Of a DNA stretch of 64,000 nucleotides, positions 35,870-46,142 are shown piece after piece. Numbering within the stretch: position 1 is the first letter of the stretch; each line of letters starts with the position of its first letter. Below the pieces are notes generated by a model that was not told the origin of the DNA, searched no databases, and saw only the letters and a list, made by a program, of their open reading frames with translations. This stretch comes from JAIBJN01 sp963699495 (GTDB lineage Bacteria; Actinomycetota; Thermoleophilia; Gaiellales; Gaiellaceae): NCBI GenBank assembly GCA_963699495.1, contig CAVOUB010000005.1, positions 1 through 64,000 of the forward strand, given 5' to 3'. The translations under genes and the position numbers were made by a program.

Positions 35870-36903
35870 GTCTCTAGCTCCTCTCGCACCAGGTCGAGCG
35901 CCTCGTCGCGGGTCGAGATCGTCCCGACCGCGCGCTCCTCGGCGACGAGCTCCAGCAGGCGGCCCACCTCGGGACCCGGCTCGACCCCGAGCTCGAGGAT
36001 GTCTTCGCCGCGCAGGAGCGGCTCGGGATGGTCGTCTGCGCGCGCGGCGCGGACGGCGTCGTAGAGATCGGTCGCGCCGAGGAACGCGAGCGCGGAGAGG
36101 GCCCACGGCTCGGTCCGGCGGCGAAAGCGGTGGATCTCGCGCGGGGAGCCGTCAGCCGGGCGTTTGGCCGACAGGAGCGTGTGCGCGAGCTTGCGGAGCT
36201 CGTTGGAGATCGGAAAGCGCCTCAGCCCGTCGCCGAAGACAACCACCAGGACGAAGCCCGGCGTATCCGCGGGGTCGACCCGGTCGAGGAGGGCGAGCGA
36301 GCCGCCGAGCGGCTCGAGCAGGCCGAGCTGGCCGGCCCGGCGGAAGCCGTCGGGCGAGAGTCGCTCGAGCTCCGCGAGGATTCGCTCCCCGGCCGGCTCA
36401 CCCACGCTGTCGGCCGTGGCGCGGGCCAGCGCTTCCGTCTCCTCGTCGAGCCGGAAGCCGAGCTCGTCCTCGAGGCGGACCGCACGCAGGAGGCGGAGCG
36501 GGTCGTCCTCGAAGATCGCCGGGCCGACAGCGCGCAGCCGGCGGGCCTCGAGATCGGCCTCGCCGCCGTGTGGATCGACGAGCCCGCCGCCGTCGAGCGG
36601 CCGCGCCAGGGCGTTGACGGTGAAGTCGCGCGTGGCGAGGTCTTCCTCGATGGTCTCGCCGTGGAGGGGCGTGAAGTCGACAGTCGTCCCGTCGCGGAAG
36701 GCGACCCGCCACGCGCCGTGGCGCTCCGAGAGCGGAAAGACCGCGCCGCGCGCCAGGCGGGAGTAGAGCCGCGCCGCCAGCTCCGGGTCGGCACACGCGA
36801 CGTCGACGTCCACGATCTCGCGCTCGAGGAGCTCGTCGCGGAGGGCGCCGCCGACCACCCAGGCCGGCCCGGCGCCGACCGCCTGCCGAATGCGCTCATC
36901 CAT
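35866..36903 (-). CDS. CCA tRNA nucleotidyltransferase/poly(A) polymerase family protein
   Basis: 345 residues. The nucleotidyltransferase head has VVGGALRDELL (GG-x2-RD) and the metal pair in IVDVDVAC; RDFTVNALARPLDGG and the RNA-binding neck LRLLRAVRLEDELGF follow. It is shorter than typical CCA-adding enzymes and lacks an HD domain, so A-adding or truncated CCA function is possible. It ends the six-gene overlapping operon and overlaps alr by 8 nt. Confidence 0.85.
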   Translation of the reverse strand: MDERIRQAVGAGPAWVVGGALRDELLEREIVDVDVACADPELAARLYSRLARGAVFPLSERHGAWRVAFRDGTTVDFTPLHGETIEEDLATRDFTVNALARPLDGGGLVDPHGGEADLEARRLRAVGPAIFEDDPLRLLRAVRLEDELGFRLDEETEALARATADSVGEPAGERILAELERLSPDGFRRAGQLGLLEPLGGSLALLDRVDPADTPGFVLVVVFGDGLRRFPISNELRKLAHTLLSAKRPADGSPREIHRFRRRTEPWALSALAFLGATDLYDAVRAARADDHPEPLLRGEDILELGVEPGPEVGRLLELVAEERAVGTISTRDEALDLVREELET

Positions 36904-37924
36904 CGACGACGCTCCGCTCGGCCCTGGTGGGATGGCGGTTCAGCCCGCACGTCACCTCGTAGTTGATCGTGCCGAGGACGCGGGCGTGCTCCTCGGCGAG
37001 AATCCCGTCCCCGAGCAGCGTCACCTCCGCCCCGACCGGCTCGTCCCCGAGCTCGACGGCGAAGGAGTCCATGGAGATCGTGCCGACGACGCGGCGCCGT
37101 GCCCCTCCGACGAGGACCTCCGTCCCGGTGAGCCCGCGCCGGAAGCCGTCCGCGTAGCCGACGGGGACGAGGCCCACACGGGTCGGCTCCTGGGCGACGA
37201 ACCGCCTCCCGTAGCCCGTGCTCTCCCCCGGTGCCAGCGTCCGCGCCTGCGCGACGTAGCTCCGCCAGGAGAGGACGGGCTCGAGACCGTGGGCCGCCGG
37301 GTCGTCGCCGAACGGCGAGAGCCCGAAGAGGCCGACCCCGCAGCGAACGGCGTCGAAGCGCGCTTCCGGGAAGCGGAGCGCCCCCGCGCTGTTCGCGAGG
37401 TGCGCAGGCACTCCAGGGAAGGCGGCCGCCACCTCCTGGAAGCGCGCGATCTGAGCGCGCGCGAACGCCTCGTCCGCCTCGTCGGCCGTGGCCAGGTGGC
37501 TCATCACGCCGACCACCTGCCGGCGTGGGACCGCGAGCGCTTCCTCGAGCGTCATCCCCCAGCGACCCATGCCCGTGTCCACCTTCAGGTGGACGTCGAG
37601 CCCTTCCGGAACCTCGGGAGCGACGAGCGTCACCTCCAGGCGGGCGTCGCGGGCGACCGCATCCTCGCCGGCACCGAGCGGCCCCAGGACGAGGATCCGC
37701 GCCGAGGGGAAGGACTCGCGCAGGTCGGCGGCCTCGCGCGCGGTCGCGACACAGAGCGCGGAGGCGCCGGCCTCGAGAGCCGCCCGCGCCGCCGCCACCG
37801 CCCCGTGCCCGTACGCGTCCGCCTTCACGACCGCCCAGAGCTGGGCCGGCGCGACCGTCTCCCGGAAGTGAGCGGCATTGCGCCGCAACGCCCCGAGGTC
37901 GATGACGATCCTGGACCGGGTCAC
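36896..37924 (-). CDS. alr: Alanine racemase
   Basis: PLP enzyme making D-alanine for peptidoglycan. 342 residues, slightly short for the family. The PLP lysine is in AVVKADAYGHGA; other landmarks are HLKVDTGMGRWGM and VGYADGFRRG. It is embedded in an overlapping gene chain: a 4-nt overlap with the YbaK-like gene before it and 8 nt with the nucleotidyltransferase after it. Confidence 0.95.
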   Translation of the reverse strand: MTRSRIVIDLGALRRNAAHFRETVAPAQLWAVVKADAYGHGAVAAARAALEAGASALCVATAREAADLRESFPSARILVLGPLGAGEDAVARDARLEVTLVAPEVPEGLDVHLKVDTGMGRWGMTLEEALAVPRRQVVGVMSHLATADEADEAFARAQIARFQEVAAAFPGVPAHLANSAGALRFPEARFDAVRCGVGLFGLSPFGDDPAAHGLEPVLSWRSYVAQARTLAPGESTGYGRRFVAQEPTRVGLVPVGYADGFRRGLTGTEVLVGGARRRVVGTISMDSFAVELGDEPVGAEVTLLGDGILAEEHARVLGTINYEVTCGLNRHPTRAERSVVDG

Positions 37925-38397
37925 CGCGCCACCCGGACCAGACGTCCGCCGGTCAGGGCCAGAAGCTCGTCGGAACGAAGCGGGAAGACCGCGTTCGGAG
38001 TGCCGGCGGCCGACCAGATCTCCTCCTCCGAGAGCAGGCCCTCGTCGACGAGCACCTCGAGCGCTTCCGCGTGGCCGAACGGCGGCACGCCGCCGATCGC
38101 GAAGCCCGTCCTCGCCCGCACGAAGTCGGCGTCCGGACGCTCGACGGGCTCGCCGACGACCTCCGCGAGCCTCGCCTCGTCGACGCGGTTCGCCCCGCCG
38201 ACGATCACGAGCAGCGGCCGGCCGCTGTCCGCACCCCGGAAGACGAGCGACTTGACGATCTGCTCGACCCGGCAGCCGATCGCCGAGGCCGCCTCGGCCG
38301 CGCTCCGGGTCGTCTGCGAGAGCTCCACGACCTGGTGGCCGAGGCCGCGCGCGGCGAGCGCGTCCTGCACCTTCTGGGCGCTGGGGCTGAGGCTCAC
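37921..38397 (-). CDS. YbaK/ProX-type aminoacyl-tRNA deacylase
   Basis: 158 residues from GTG 38397, which overlaps the nnr stop as GTGA. YbaK/EbsC domain features are IVKSLVFRG, the GGANRVDEARLAE stretch, and GFAIGGVPPFGHAEALEV. Family members hydrolyse mischarged Cys- or Pro-type tRNAs. Exact specificity cannot be told. Confidence 0.88.
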   Translation of the reverse strand: MSLSPSAQKVQDALAARGLGHQVVELSQTTRSAAEAASAIGCRVEQIVKSLVFRGADSGRPLLVIVGGANRVDEARLAEVVGEPVERPDADFVRARTGFAIGGVPPFGHAEALEVLVDEGLLSEEEIWSAAGTPNAVFPLRSDELLALTGGRLVRVAR

Positions 38398-39869
38398 CGG
38401 GACAGGGCGGGCGAGAGGGCCTCGACGACGTCGCGCGCGATCATCCCAGCTTCCCCATGCCGCTCGGCGGCGACCTGGGAGGCAACACCGCATGCGGCGG
38501 CAGCGGCGACCGCGGCCAGGCTCCCCTCCATTCCCTTCGAGAGGAAGGCGGCGGCGACGCCGGTGAGCACGTCGCCGCTGCCGGCCGTCGCAAGCCCGGG
38601 ATTCCCGAGGTCGACGACGACGGGGTCGCGCCCGGGAGCGGCAACTAGGGTGTCCACGCCCTTGAGGAGCACGACCGTCCCGGTGTCGTCAGCGCCGGCC
38701 TGCACCGCATCCAGCCGGTTCGCGCTCACCCAGCTCGACGGCCTGGCGAGGAGCCGGCCGAGCTCGCCTGCGTGCGGCGTCAGGACCGTCGGCGCGTCCC
38801 GCGAGAAGACCCAGTCGAGATGGCCGGCAAGCGCCCAGAGCCCGTCGGCGTCGAGCACGACCGGCTTGTCGAGCCGGTCGAGCAAGAAGCCCACCAGGGC
38901 ACGCGTGCCCTCGGTTCGGCCGAGGCCGGGTCCAAGCGCGACGGCGCGGGCGCGCTCGGCGGCGTCAAGGATCTCGTCCGCGGCCTCGGGGGTCATGCAG
39001 CCGTCCTCGTCCGCGCACGGCCTCGTCATCACCTCGACCAGCCGCTGCTCGAGGACGAGGTTCAGCGACGCCGGAACGCAGGCGGTGACGATCCCCGCGC
39101 CCGCGCGCAGCGCCGCCTCGGAGGTGAGCGACGGGGCGCCGGTCAGACCGCGCGAGCCCCCGACCACGAGCACCGACCCTGCGGTGTACTTGTTGTCCCG
39201 CTCCGTCCGCCGGGGAACGAGCTCCAGGACTCCGGCCGTCGCCCGGCGGATCCGCGTCGCCACCGGGGCAAGCCCGATGTCGGCGACGACGAGGTCTCCG
39301 ACATGGAAGCGTCCCGGCGCGATCGCGTGCCCGGCCTTCGGTGCGTGGAAAGTGACCGTCAGCGCGGCCTCCACGGCGGCACCCTCGACCCGGCCGGTGG
39401 ACGCGTCGACGCCGGAGGGAAGGTCGACCGCCACCACCGGGACGCGGCCTGCATTCAGCTCGGCGATCGCCCGGGCGGCCGGCGGCCTCGGCGCGCCGCG
39501 GAAGCCAGTCCCGAAGAGCGCGTCCACGACCACGTCGGCGGGGCCGACCTCCTGCATGAACGGGACTCCGGCTTCCTTCGCGCGTTCGAGCATCACGGCT
39601 GCGTCTCCGGCGATCGCGTCAGCCTGGCCGAGCAGGCGAACGGCGCACTCCTTGCCTTCCCGCGCCAACTCGGTCGCGACGACGAGGCCGTCGCCGCCGT
39701 TCGCGCCGGTCCCGCACCAGACCGCGACACGCCGCGCGTCCGGGAAACGGCGGACCAGCTCCTCGGTCACGCTCTTCCCCGCGCGCTCCATCAGCTCGAG
39801 CGTCGGCCCGGGATATGCGGCCTCGGCGGCTCGCATCTCCTCCGCGGTGTAGAGCGGCTCGTAGGTCAT
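38394..39869 (-). CDS. nnr: Bifunctional NAD(P)H-hydrate epimerase/dehydratase
   Basis: 491 residues repairing damaged NAD(P)HX. The N-terminal YjeF_N epimerase (about 1-215) has TGANGGDGLVVA and VDALFGTGFRG. The C-terminal ADP-dependent dehydratase (about 225-490) has VVGGSRGLTGAPSL, LTPHAGELGRLL and ATAGSGDVLTGVAAA. ATG 39869 overlaps the acpS stop by 4 nt, and the end overlaps ybaK. Confidence 0.95.
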   Translation of the reverse strand: MTYEPLYTAEEMRAAEAAYPGPTLELMERAGKSVTEELVRRFPDARRVAVWCGTGANGGDGLVVATELAREGKECAVRLLGQADAIAGDAAVMLERAKEAGVPFMQEVGPADVVVDALFGTGFRGAPRPPAARAIAELNAGRVPVVAVDLPSGVDASTGRVEGAAVEAALTVTFHAPKAGHAIAPGRFHVGDLVVADIGLAPVATRIRRATAGVLELVPRRTERDNKYTAGSVLVVGGSRGLTGAPSLTSEAALRAGAGIVTACVPASLNLVLEQRLVEVMTRPCADEDGCMTPEAADEILDAAERARAVALGPGLGRTEGTRALVGFLLDRLDKPVVLDADGLWALAGHLDWVFSRDAPTVLTPHAGELGRLLARPSSWVSANRLDAVQAGADDTGTVVLLKGVDTLVAAPGRDPVVVDLGNPGLATAGSGDVLTGVAAAFLSKGMEGSLAAVAAAAACGVASQVAAERHGEAGMIARDVVEALSPALSR

Positions 39870-40240
39870 CCGGGAGGCGCGACGGCGGCCACGGCCACCG
39901 CCGCGGCCATGCCCTTCGAGTGCGTCATCGAGAGGTCGATCTCCCCCGCCCCGACCCGCTCCGACCATGCCTCCACCTGGCCCGAGAGCGTCACGGACGG
40001 CTTCGGGCGGCCCACGATCTCGACGTCCTTCCAGGCGAAGGCCCTCGCCACCCCGAAGCCGAGTGCCTTGCCGACCGCCTCCTTCCCCGCGAAGCGCGCC
40101 GCGTAGTGCTGGGCCGGGTTGGCGCGCGAGTCGCAGTACTCGCGCTCGGCCTCCGTGAAGCAGCGCTCGCGGAAGCGCGGGTACCGCTCGAGGGCGTCCC
40201 GGATCCGCTGGATCTCGATCAGGTCGAGGCCGACCTTCAT
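39866..40240 (-). CDS. acpS: Holo-[acyl-carrier-protein] synthase
   Basis: 124 residues, family length. It transfers phosphopantetheine from CoA to ACP. Motifs are VGLDLIEIQRI and ARFAGKEAVGKALGFG (Mg2+ binding Asp and Glu), with MTHSKG near the end. It overlaps the HAD gene by 4 nt and nnr by 4 nt. The arrangement acpS-nnr-alr is familiar from actinobacteria. Confidence 0.94.
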   Translation of the reverse strand: MKVGLDLIEIQRIRDALERYPRFRERCFTEAEREYCDSRANPAQHYAARFAGKEAVGKALGFGVARAFAWKDVEIVGRPKPSVTLSGQVEAWSERVGAGEIDLSMTHSKGMAAAVAVAAVAPPG

Positions 40241-41016
40241 CCGTCCTCCCGGAGGAAGGCCGGCACGTCCGCGATCGACGCGACGACGCCGTCCGGCTTC
40301 GGGTCGGCAGCGGCCAGCGTCTCCTCCCGGAACTTGCCCGTGCGCACCAGCACCGCGCGCAAGCCCGCGGCCTTGGCGCCGCCGATGTCGGCCTCGACGT
40401 CGTCCCCGACCATGACCGCCTCCGCCGGCGAGGCGTCGAGGTCGGCGAGCGCCGCCTCGAAGTAGGCGCGCGTCGGCTTGCCGACGACCTCTGCGTCGAT
40501 CCCGGCCGCGTACTCGAGGCCGGCGACGAACGCGCCCGAGTCCAGGAGAGGCCCACGCGAGGTCTGCCACCAGCGGTTCTTGTGCAGGCAGACGAGCCGG
40601 GCGCCGGCCTCCAGCTCGGCGAAGGCGCGGTTGAGGTTCTCGTAGCTGAACACGCGCCCCGACTCGGCGCTCTCGTCGGCGCCGCCGAGCAGAACGACGT
40701 CTGCGCCTCGCTCGACGAGCTCCACCTGGCCGGCGAGGTCCTCCCGCACGGCCTCCATCGTGAGGGCGAGGACGCGTTGCCCGGAGAGCTGTCGGGCGGC
40801 GGCGATCGGCGTCGTCGTCAGCTCCTCCGCATCGACCTCGACGCCGAGCCCGCGCAGGTCGTCGGCCAGGCGCCCGCGGGCTCGGGTGGTGTTGTTCGTG
40901 ACGAAGCGCAGGCGATGCCCGTCCGCCCTCAGGGCCCGCACGGCTTCCCCTCCACCCGGCACGGCCTCGCCCGAAACGTGCAGGACGCCGTCGATGTCGA
41001 GCAGAATCGCCGCCAT
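40237..41016 (-). CDS. HAD-superfamily IIA hydrolase (NagD/LHPP-like)
   Basis: 259 residues. HAD motifs: LLDIDGVLHVSG (nucleophile Asp), FVTNNTTR (motif II Thr), then KPTRAYFEAAL and MVGDDVEADIGGAKAAG (motif IV). Family members dephosphorylate small phosphate esters or phospho-amino acids. First gene of the overlapping chain. TAGACT lies 8 nt before ATG 41016, suggesting leaderless transcription of the whole operon. Confidence 0.88.
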   Translation of the reverse strand: MAAILLDIDGVLHVSGEAVPGGGEAVRALRADGHRLRFVTNNTTRARGRLADDLRGLGVEVDAEELTTTPIAAARQLSGQRVLALTMEAVREDLAGQVELVERGADVVLLGGADESAESGRVFSYENLNRAFAELEAGARLVCLHKNRWWQTSRGPLLDSGAFVAGLEYAAGIDAEVVGKPTRAYFEAALADLDASPAEAVMVGDDVEADIGGAKAAGLRAVLVRTGKFREETLAAADPKPDGVVASIADVPAFLREDG

Positions 41017-41024
41017 GCGCCCCG

Positions 41025-41030
41025 AGTCTA
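41025..41030 (-). promoter_or_regulatory. -10 element for leaderless HAD-acpS-nnr-ybaK-alr operon
   Basis: TAGACT on the minus strand ends 8 nt before ATG 41016. No Shine-Dalgarno lies between. Confidence 0.4.
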
Positions 41031-41035
41031 TTCGC

Positions 41036-41428
41036 GTGCACCGCAGTCTTGCGATCCCGCTGGGCGAGATCCGCCTGCGTACATCGCGATCGAGCGGGCC
41101 CGGCGGTCAGCACGCCCAGAAGACCGAGACGCGGGTCGAGGCTGCGTTCGACGTGGATGCATCGGCGACGCTGACCGATGCGCAAAAGACGCGCATTCGC
41201 ACCAAGGTCGGCCCGGTCGTGCGCGCCGTCGCCCAGGACGAGCGCAGCCAGTGGCGGAACCGCGAGCTCGCCCTCGAGCGGCTGGCAGCGGCGATCCGGG
41301 ACGCTCTTCGAACGGAGCGCCGCCGCCGGCCGACGGCTCCGACGCCGGGCTCGAAGGAGCGCCGGCTCGGCGAGAAGCGCGTCCGGAGCCGCACCAAGCG
41401 CCTGCGGAGGCCGCCGGACGAGGACTGA
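41036..41428 (+). CDS. arfB: Peptidyl-tRNA hydrolase ArfB (GGQ ribosome rescue factor)
   Basis: 130 residues from GTG 41036. The RF-1 type GGQ motif is SSGPGGQHAQKTETRVEAAF. The basic C-terminal tail (KRVRSRTKRLRR) is the segment that probes the empty mRNA channel in ArfB/YaeJ. It rescues stalled ribosomes without a release codon. It is divergent from the HAD gene. Confidence 0.88.
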   Translation: MHRSLAIPLGEIRLRTSRSSGPGGQHAQKTETRVEAAFDVDASATLTDAQKTRIRTKVGPVVRAVAQDERSQWRNRELALERLAAAIRDALRTERRRRPTAPTPGSKERRLGEKRVRSRTKRLRRPPDED

Positions 41429-41436
41429 CCTCCAGG

Positions 41437-41465
41437 TTGTCAGCGGACGGGGCGGGGTCTACCAT
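41437..41465 (+). promoter_or_regulatory. Sigma70-type promoter, leaderless
   Basis: TTGTCA, 17-bp spacer, TACCAT, then 6 nt to ATG 41472. Confidence 0.55.
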
Positions 41466-41471
41466 CGAGTC

Positions 41472-42074
41472 ATGCTGCGACGTCGCCTGGCGTTGCCGGC
41501 CCTCCTGACCCTCTTCGGTCTGGTCTGGGCCGGCGCCCACGCGGTCGCCCACGACATCGTCACGCCGACCCACTCGGCCCACGCTCCCGCGCACGGACAG
41601 GCGCTGGAGAGCTACGTCGCCTACGCGCCGACGTCGTTCGCACTCTGCCTGGCGCTCGCGCTCGCGCTCGCGACCGGTGCCGCCTTCGGCAAGCGCTGGA
41701 CCGGGTCGTCGGGGCGGTCGCTCTGGCTCTTCGGCGTCGTCCCCGTCCTGGGGTTCGCCGTCGACACGCTCGTCGAGCTGCCCGCGCACGGACAGGGGAC
41801 GCTTGCGGGGACGGCGGTCGTCGCCGCCGAGCTCGTGCCGGCGCTCCTGGTCGGCTTGCTCGTCCAGCTTCCGTTCGCGCTCGTCGCCTTCGGGCTGGCG
41901 AGCAGGATTCTCTGGCTCGCCGAGGGCCTCGCCTGGGCGCTCCGCGCGCCCCGCGAGGCGGCTCCGCCCCCCACGACCGGAAGCGTCGCCTGGAAGTGGA
42001 CCACCCGCGCGCCCGCCTTCCATCTCGACGGCGCCAGCCGTTCGCGAGCGCCGCCTGCGGCGCTCATCGCCTAG
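41472..42074 (+). CDS. Multi-spanning membrane protein of unknown function
   Basis: 200 residues. An N-terminal signal/helix (LALPALLTLFGLVWAGAHAVAHD) leads into a His-rich stretch (THSAHAPAHGQ), followed by about four helices and a polar tail. The His cluster and the downstream CopC-CopD gene hint at metal handling, which is inference. It begins 6 nt after a good -10 box. Confidence 0.55.
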   Translation: MLRRRLALPALLTLFGLVWAGAHAVAHDIVTPTHSAHAPAHGQALESYVAYAPTSFALCLALALALATGAAFGKRWTGSSGRSLWLFGVVPVLGFAVDTLVELPAHGQGTLAGTAVVAAELVPALLVGLLVQLPFALVAFGLASRILWLAEGLAWALRAPREAAPPPTTGSVAWKWTTRAPAFHLDGASRSRAPPAALIA

Positions 42075-42248
42075 CTTCCGGAGCGACCCGCGCCGGGAGG
42101 CGCCGTCCTCGTGCCCACCACCCGCGAGGGCGAACAACCCGATCGGCGCCCTGCCCAGCTCCGGAACGAGGCTCCCGTCCTCGAGTCCGTACGGCATCGG
42201 AGACCCAGCTCGATCGCCATCGGACCGGTCTCGTGGAGCCTCGCGTAC

Positions 42249-42297
42249 GGGCCGGCGCCGTCGTAGCCTCCTGACACCTCCACGACGGCGCCGGCCC
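42249..42297 (+). other. Long perfect inverted repeat upstream of copCD
   Basis: Sixteen-base arms GGGCCGGCGCCGTCGT and ACGACGGCGCCGGCCC around a 17-nt loop. It lies in the 337-bp gap between the membrane protein and CopC-CopD genes; I see no convincing gene in the rest of that gap. It may be a terminator or an attenuator of the copper gene. Confidence 0.6.
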
Positions 42298-42411
42298 TCA
42301 CCATGTCGTTGCGCAGGAGCCGTCAACCCGGTGGTCGACAAGCCAGACTCTCCTGTGCACCGACGTTCGGAGATCGTTTGGGACGGGCCGTGCGCCCGAG
42401 AAGAGGAGAGC

Positions 42412-44145
42412 GTGATCCGCCAGCACTATCCAGTTCGACGAGGCCGACTGATCGCGGCTCTGGTCGTCGCGTTCGCGGCGGCGGCCGCGTTCGCACCGAG
42501 CGCGATCGCGCACTCGGTGCTCATCAGGACCGAGCCGGGCAACGACGTCGTCGTCCCCGAGTCGCCCGGGCAGGTCGTGCTGGCGTTCAACGAGCGGGTC
42601 GACGCCTCCCTCGGCTCGCTGCGCGTCTTCGACGAACAGGGCCGGCAGGTCGACAGCGGGGAGGTGACGCAGCCCGTCGCTTCCGAGGTGGCGGTCGGAC
42701 TCGACCCGAACCTGGCTCCCGGCACCTACACGGTCGGTTGGCGGGTGGTCTCTGCCGACTCGGACCCGATCTCCGGCGCATTCGTGTTCCACGTGGTGGA
42801 GCGCGGGGCCGCGGCGAACCTGTCCCTCGACACGCTGATCGGGACGTCGCAAGCGGTGGACCTCCTCTTCACCGCGGGGCGGTTCTTCGACCTCGCCTTG
42901 CTCCTCCTCGTCGTCGGCGGGTCGGCCGTCCTCGTCGTCGCGCTCACGTCCGCCGAATGGCGGGTCCGGCAGCGGCTCTACGGCATCCTCGCGGCCTGCG
43001 CGGGTGCCCTCGCAGTGGTGGGCCTGGTCAACATCCTGCTCCAGGGGGCCACCGCAGGGGGGCTCAGCCTCGCCGACGCGCTCTCGTGGAGCCTTTTCCG
43101 CTCCGTGCTCGAGACGGACTACGGAGAGGTGCTGTGCATCCAGTCTGCCCTCGCAACGACGCTCGCCCTCACCGCACTCGGCCTCCGGCAGGCAGAGAGC
43201 CACGACCGCCGGCCGCTGACGGGGCTCACCCTGGCGCTCAGTGCGGGGCTGTCGCTCACGCCCTCGTTCTCCGGGCACGCCCGCGCGCTGGGCGGGCTCG
43301 GCCTTGTCTCCGACATCCTCCACGTGATCTCGGCGGCCCTGTGGACGGGCGGCCTCGCCTTCCTCGTGCTCGCGCTCCTCCTGGCCGAGGCCGACCGCTG
43401 GCCGTTGGCGACGCGGGCGGTACCGCGCTTCTCGAACCTGGCGATCGGATCGGTCGTCGTCCTCCTCGTGGCCGGGGTCGTCTCGGCGTACCTGCAGCTC
43501 CGCACCTGGAGCGCTCTCTGGGACAACCAGTACGGGCTTCTGGTGCTGGCGAAGATCGTGCTCGTCGTCCCGCTCGTCGCGCTCGGCGCGTACAACAACC
43601 GCTACGCCGTGCCGCGCCTCAAGGCCGGGGTCGCATCGGTGCTGGAGCGCCGGCGCTTCCTGCGCAACGTCGCGGCCGAGCTTCTGATCATGGTCGCGAT
43701 CGTCGGGGTCACGGCCGTCCTCGTGAACTCCGAGCCCTCGCGGATCCTGGCGATGAAGACGCAACTGGGCGAGCACACGACCTCGCACGGAACGGAGACG
43801 ACCGCGGGCGAAGAGCCGTTCGAGGGCACCGTCCTGCTGGGCGACCTGGAGGCCGCGGTCATCGTCGACCCCGCCGCGGCGGGACAGAACACGATCAGGG
43901 TCGCGTTCAGGGACCCGGCGGCGGCAGAGCAGGTCACCGAGGTGAAGGTCGCGGCCTCCCTTCCGAGCCAGAACATCGGCCCGCTGGACTTCGCCGCGGA
44001 GCCCGATCCCGCGGAGCCCGGCTCGTACGTGATCGAGGGCGCGTCGCTCTCGATCCCCGGCGACTGGAATCTCCGCATCGAGGCCCTGCAGGGCGAGTTC
44101 AACCTGCTGACCGAGAGCATCACCGTGCCCATCCGCGGCCGCTAG
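42412..44145 (+). CDS. CopC-CopD fusion copper-resistance/transport protein
   Basis: 577 residues from GTG 42412, with AAGAGGAGAG upstream. A signal peptide ends at AIAHSVL; the mature N-terminal His is the CopC copper ligand. CopC domain (about 30-125): EPGNDVVVPESPGQVVLAFN, ending ISGAFVFHVV. CopD helices (about 145-440) contain FSGHARALGG and SDILHVISAALWTGGL with conserved His. A C-terminal beta-domain (about 460-575) resembles YtkA-like domains. It probably binds copper outside and moves it across the membrane. Confidence 0.9.
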   Translation: MIRQHYPVRRGRLIAALVVAFAAAAAFAPSAIAHSVLIRTEPGNDVVVPESPGQVVLAFNERVDASLGSLRVFDEQGRQVDSGEVTQPVASEVAVGLDPNLAPGTYTVGWRVVSADSDPISGAFVFHVVERGAAANLSLDTLIGTSQAVDLLFTAGRFFDLALLLLVVGGSAVLVVALTSAEWRVRQRLYGILAACAGALAVVGLVNILLQGATAGGLSLADALSWSLFRSVLETDYGEVLCIQSALATTLALTALGLRQAESHDRRPLTGLTLALSAGLSLTPSFSGHARALGGLGLVSDILHVISAALWTGGLAFLVLALLLAEADRWPLATRAVPRFSNLAIGSVVVLLVAGVVSAYLQLRTWSALWDNQYGLLVLAKIVLVVPLVALGAYNNRYAVPRLKAGVASVLERRRFLRNVAAELLIMVAIVGVTAVLVNSEPSRILAMKTQLGEHTTSHGTETTAGEEPFEGTVLLGDLEAAVIVDPAAAGQNTIRVAFRDPAAAEQVTEVKVAASLPSQNIGPLDFAAEPDPAEPGSYVIEGASLSIPGDWNLRIEALQGEFNLLTESITVPIRGR

Positions 44146-44190
44146 GCGGGCGTCCAGGCCCTACGGGTGGAGCGTCGCGCCGACGAGCTT

Positions 44191-46020
<1,830 letters not shown>

Positions 46021-46088
46021 TCGAAAACCCCTCCCCGTTCTCGCCGGTTTCCCGACCCGACTATCTCCGCTAGCTACCTACCGTCCGA

Positions 46089-46117
46089 GCCCTAGCCGTT
46101 CCCGGAAACCGAGTCAA
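46089..46117 (-). promoter_or_regulatory. Promoter upstream of glmS
   Basis: On the minus strand: TTGACT, 17-bp spacer, TAGGGC, about 69 nt before the glmS start. A run of seven T precedes the -35 and could mark termination after glmM. Confidence 0.5.
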
Positions 46118-46142
46118 AAAAACACGAGCCCGGCTGTCCGTC

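Noticed and set aside
38437..38462. A sixth copy of the 22-bp element inside nnr (GATCATCC...ATGC)
   Set aside because: Only the first half and last four bases match, and it is coding sequence for the NnrD C-terminus.
42071..42304. A 77-codon minus-strand ORF in the gap before copCD
   Set aside because: It spans the long inverted repeat, has no recognisable fold or convincing ribosome site, and the frame is open only by GC bias.
46112..46130. Run of seven T after glmM (minus strand) as a classic intrinsic terminator
   Set aside because: The stem before it is very short (AGC/GCT). The T-run abuts the glmS -35 box, so I list it only as a possible termination signal.
46021..46142. A glmS ribozyme or riboswitch upstream of glmS
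   Set aside because: The leader is only about 70 nt and shows no ribozyme-like core; the family is mainly known from Firmicutes. A plain promoter explains the region.
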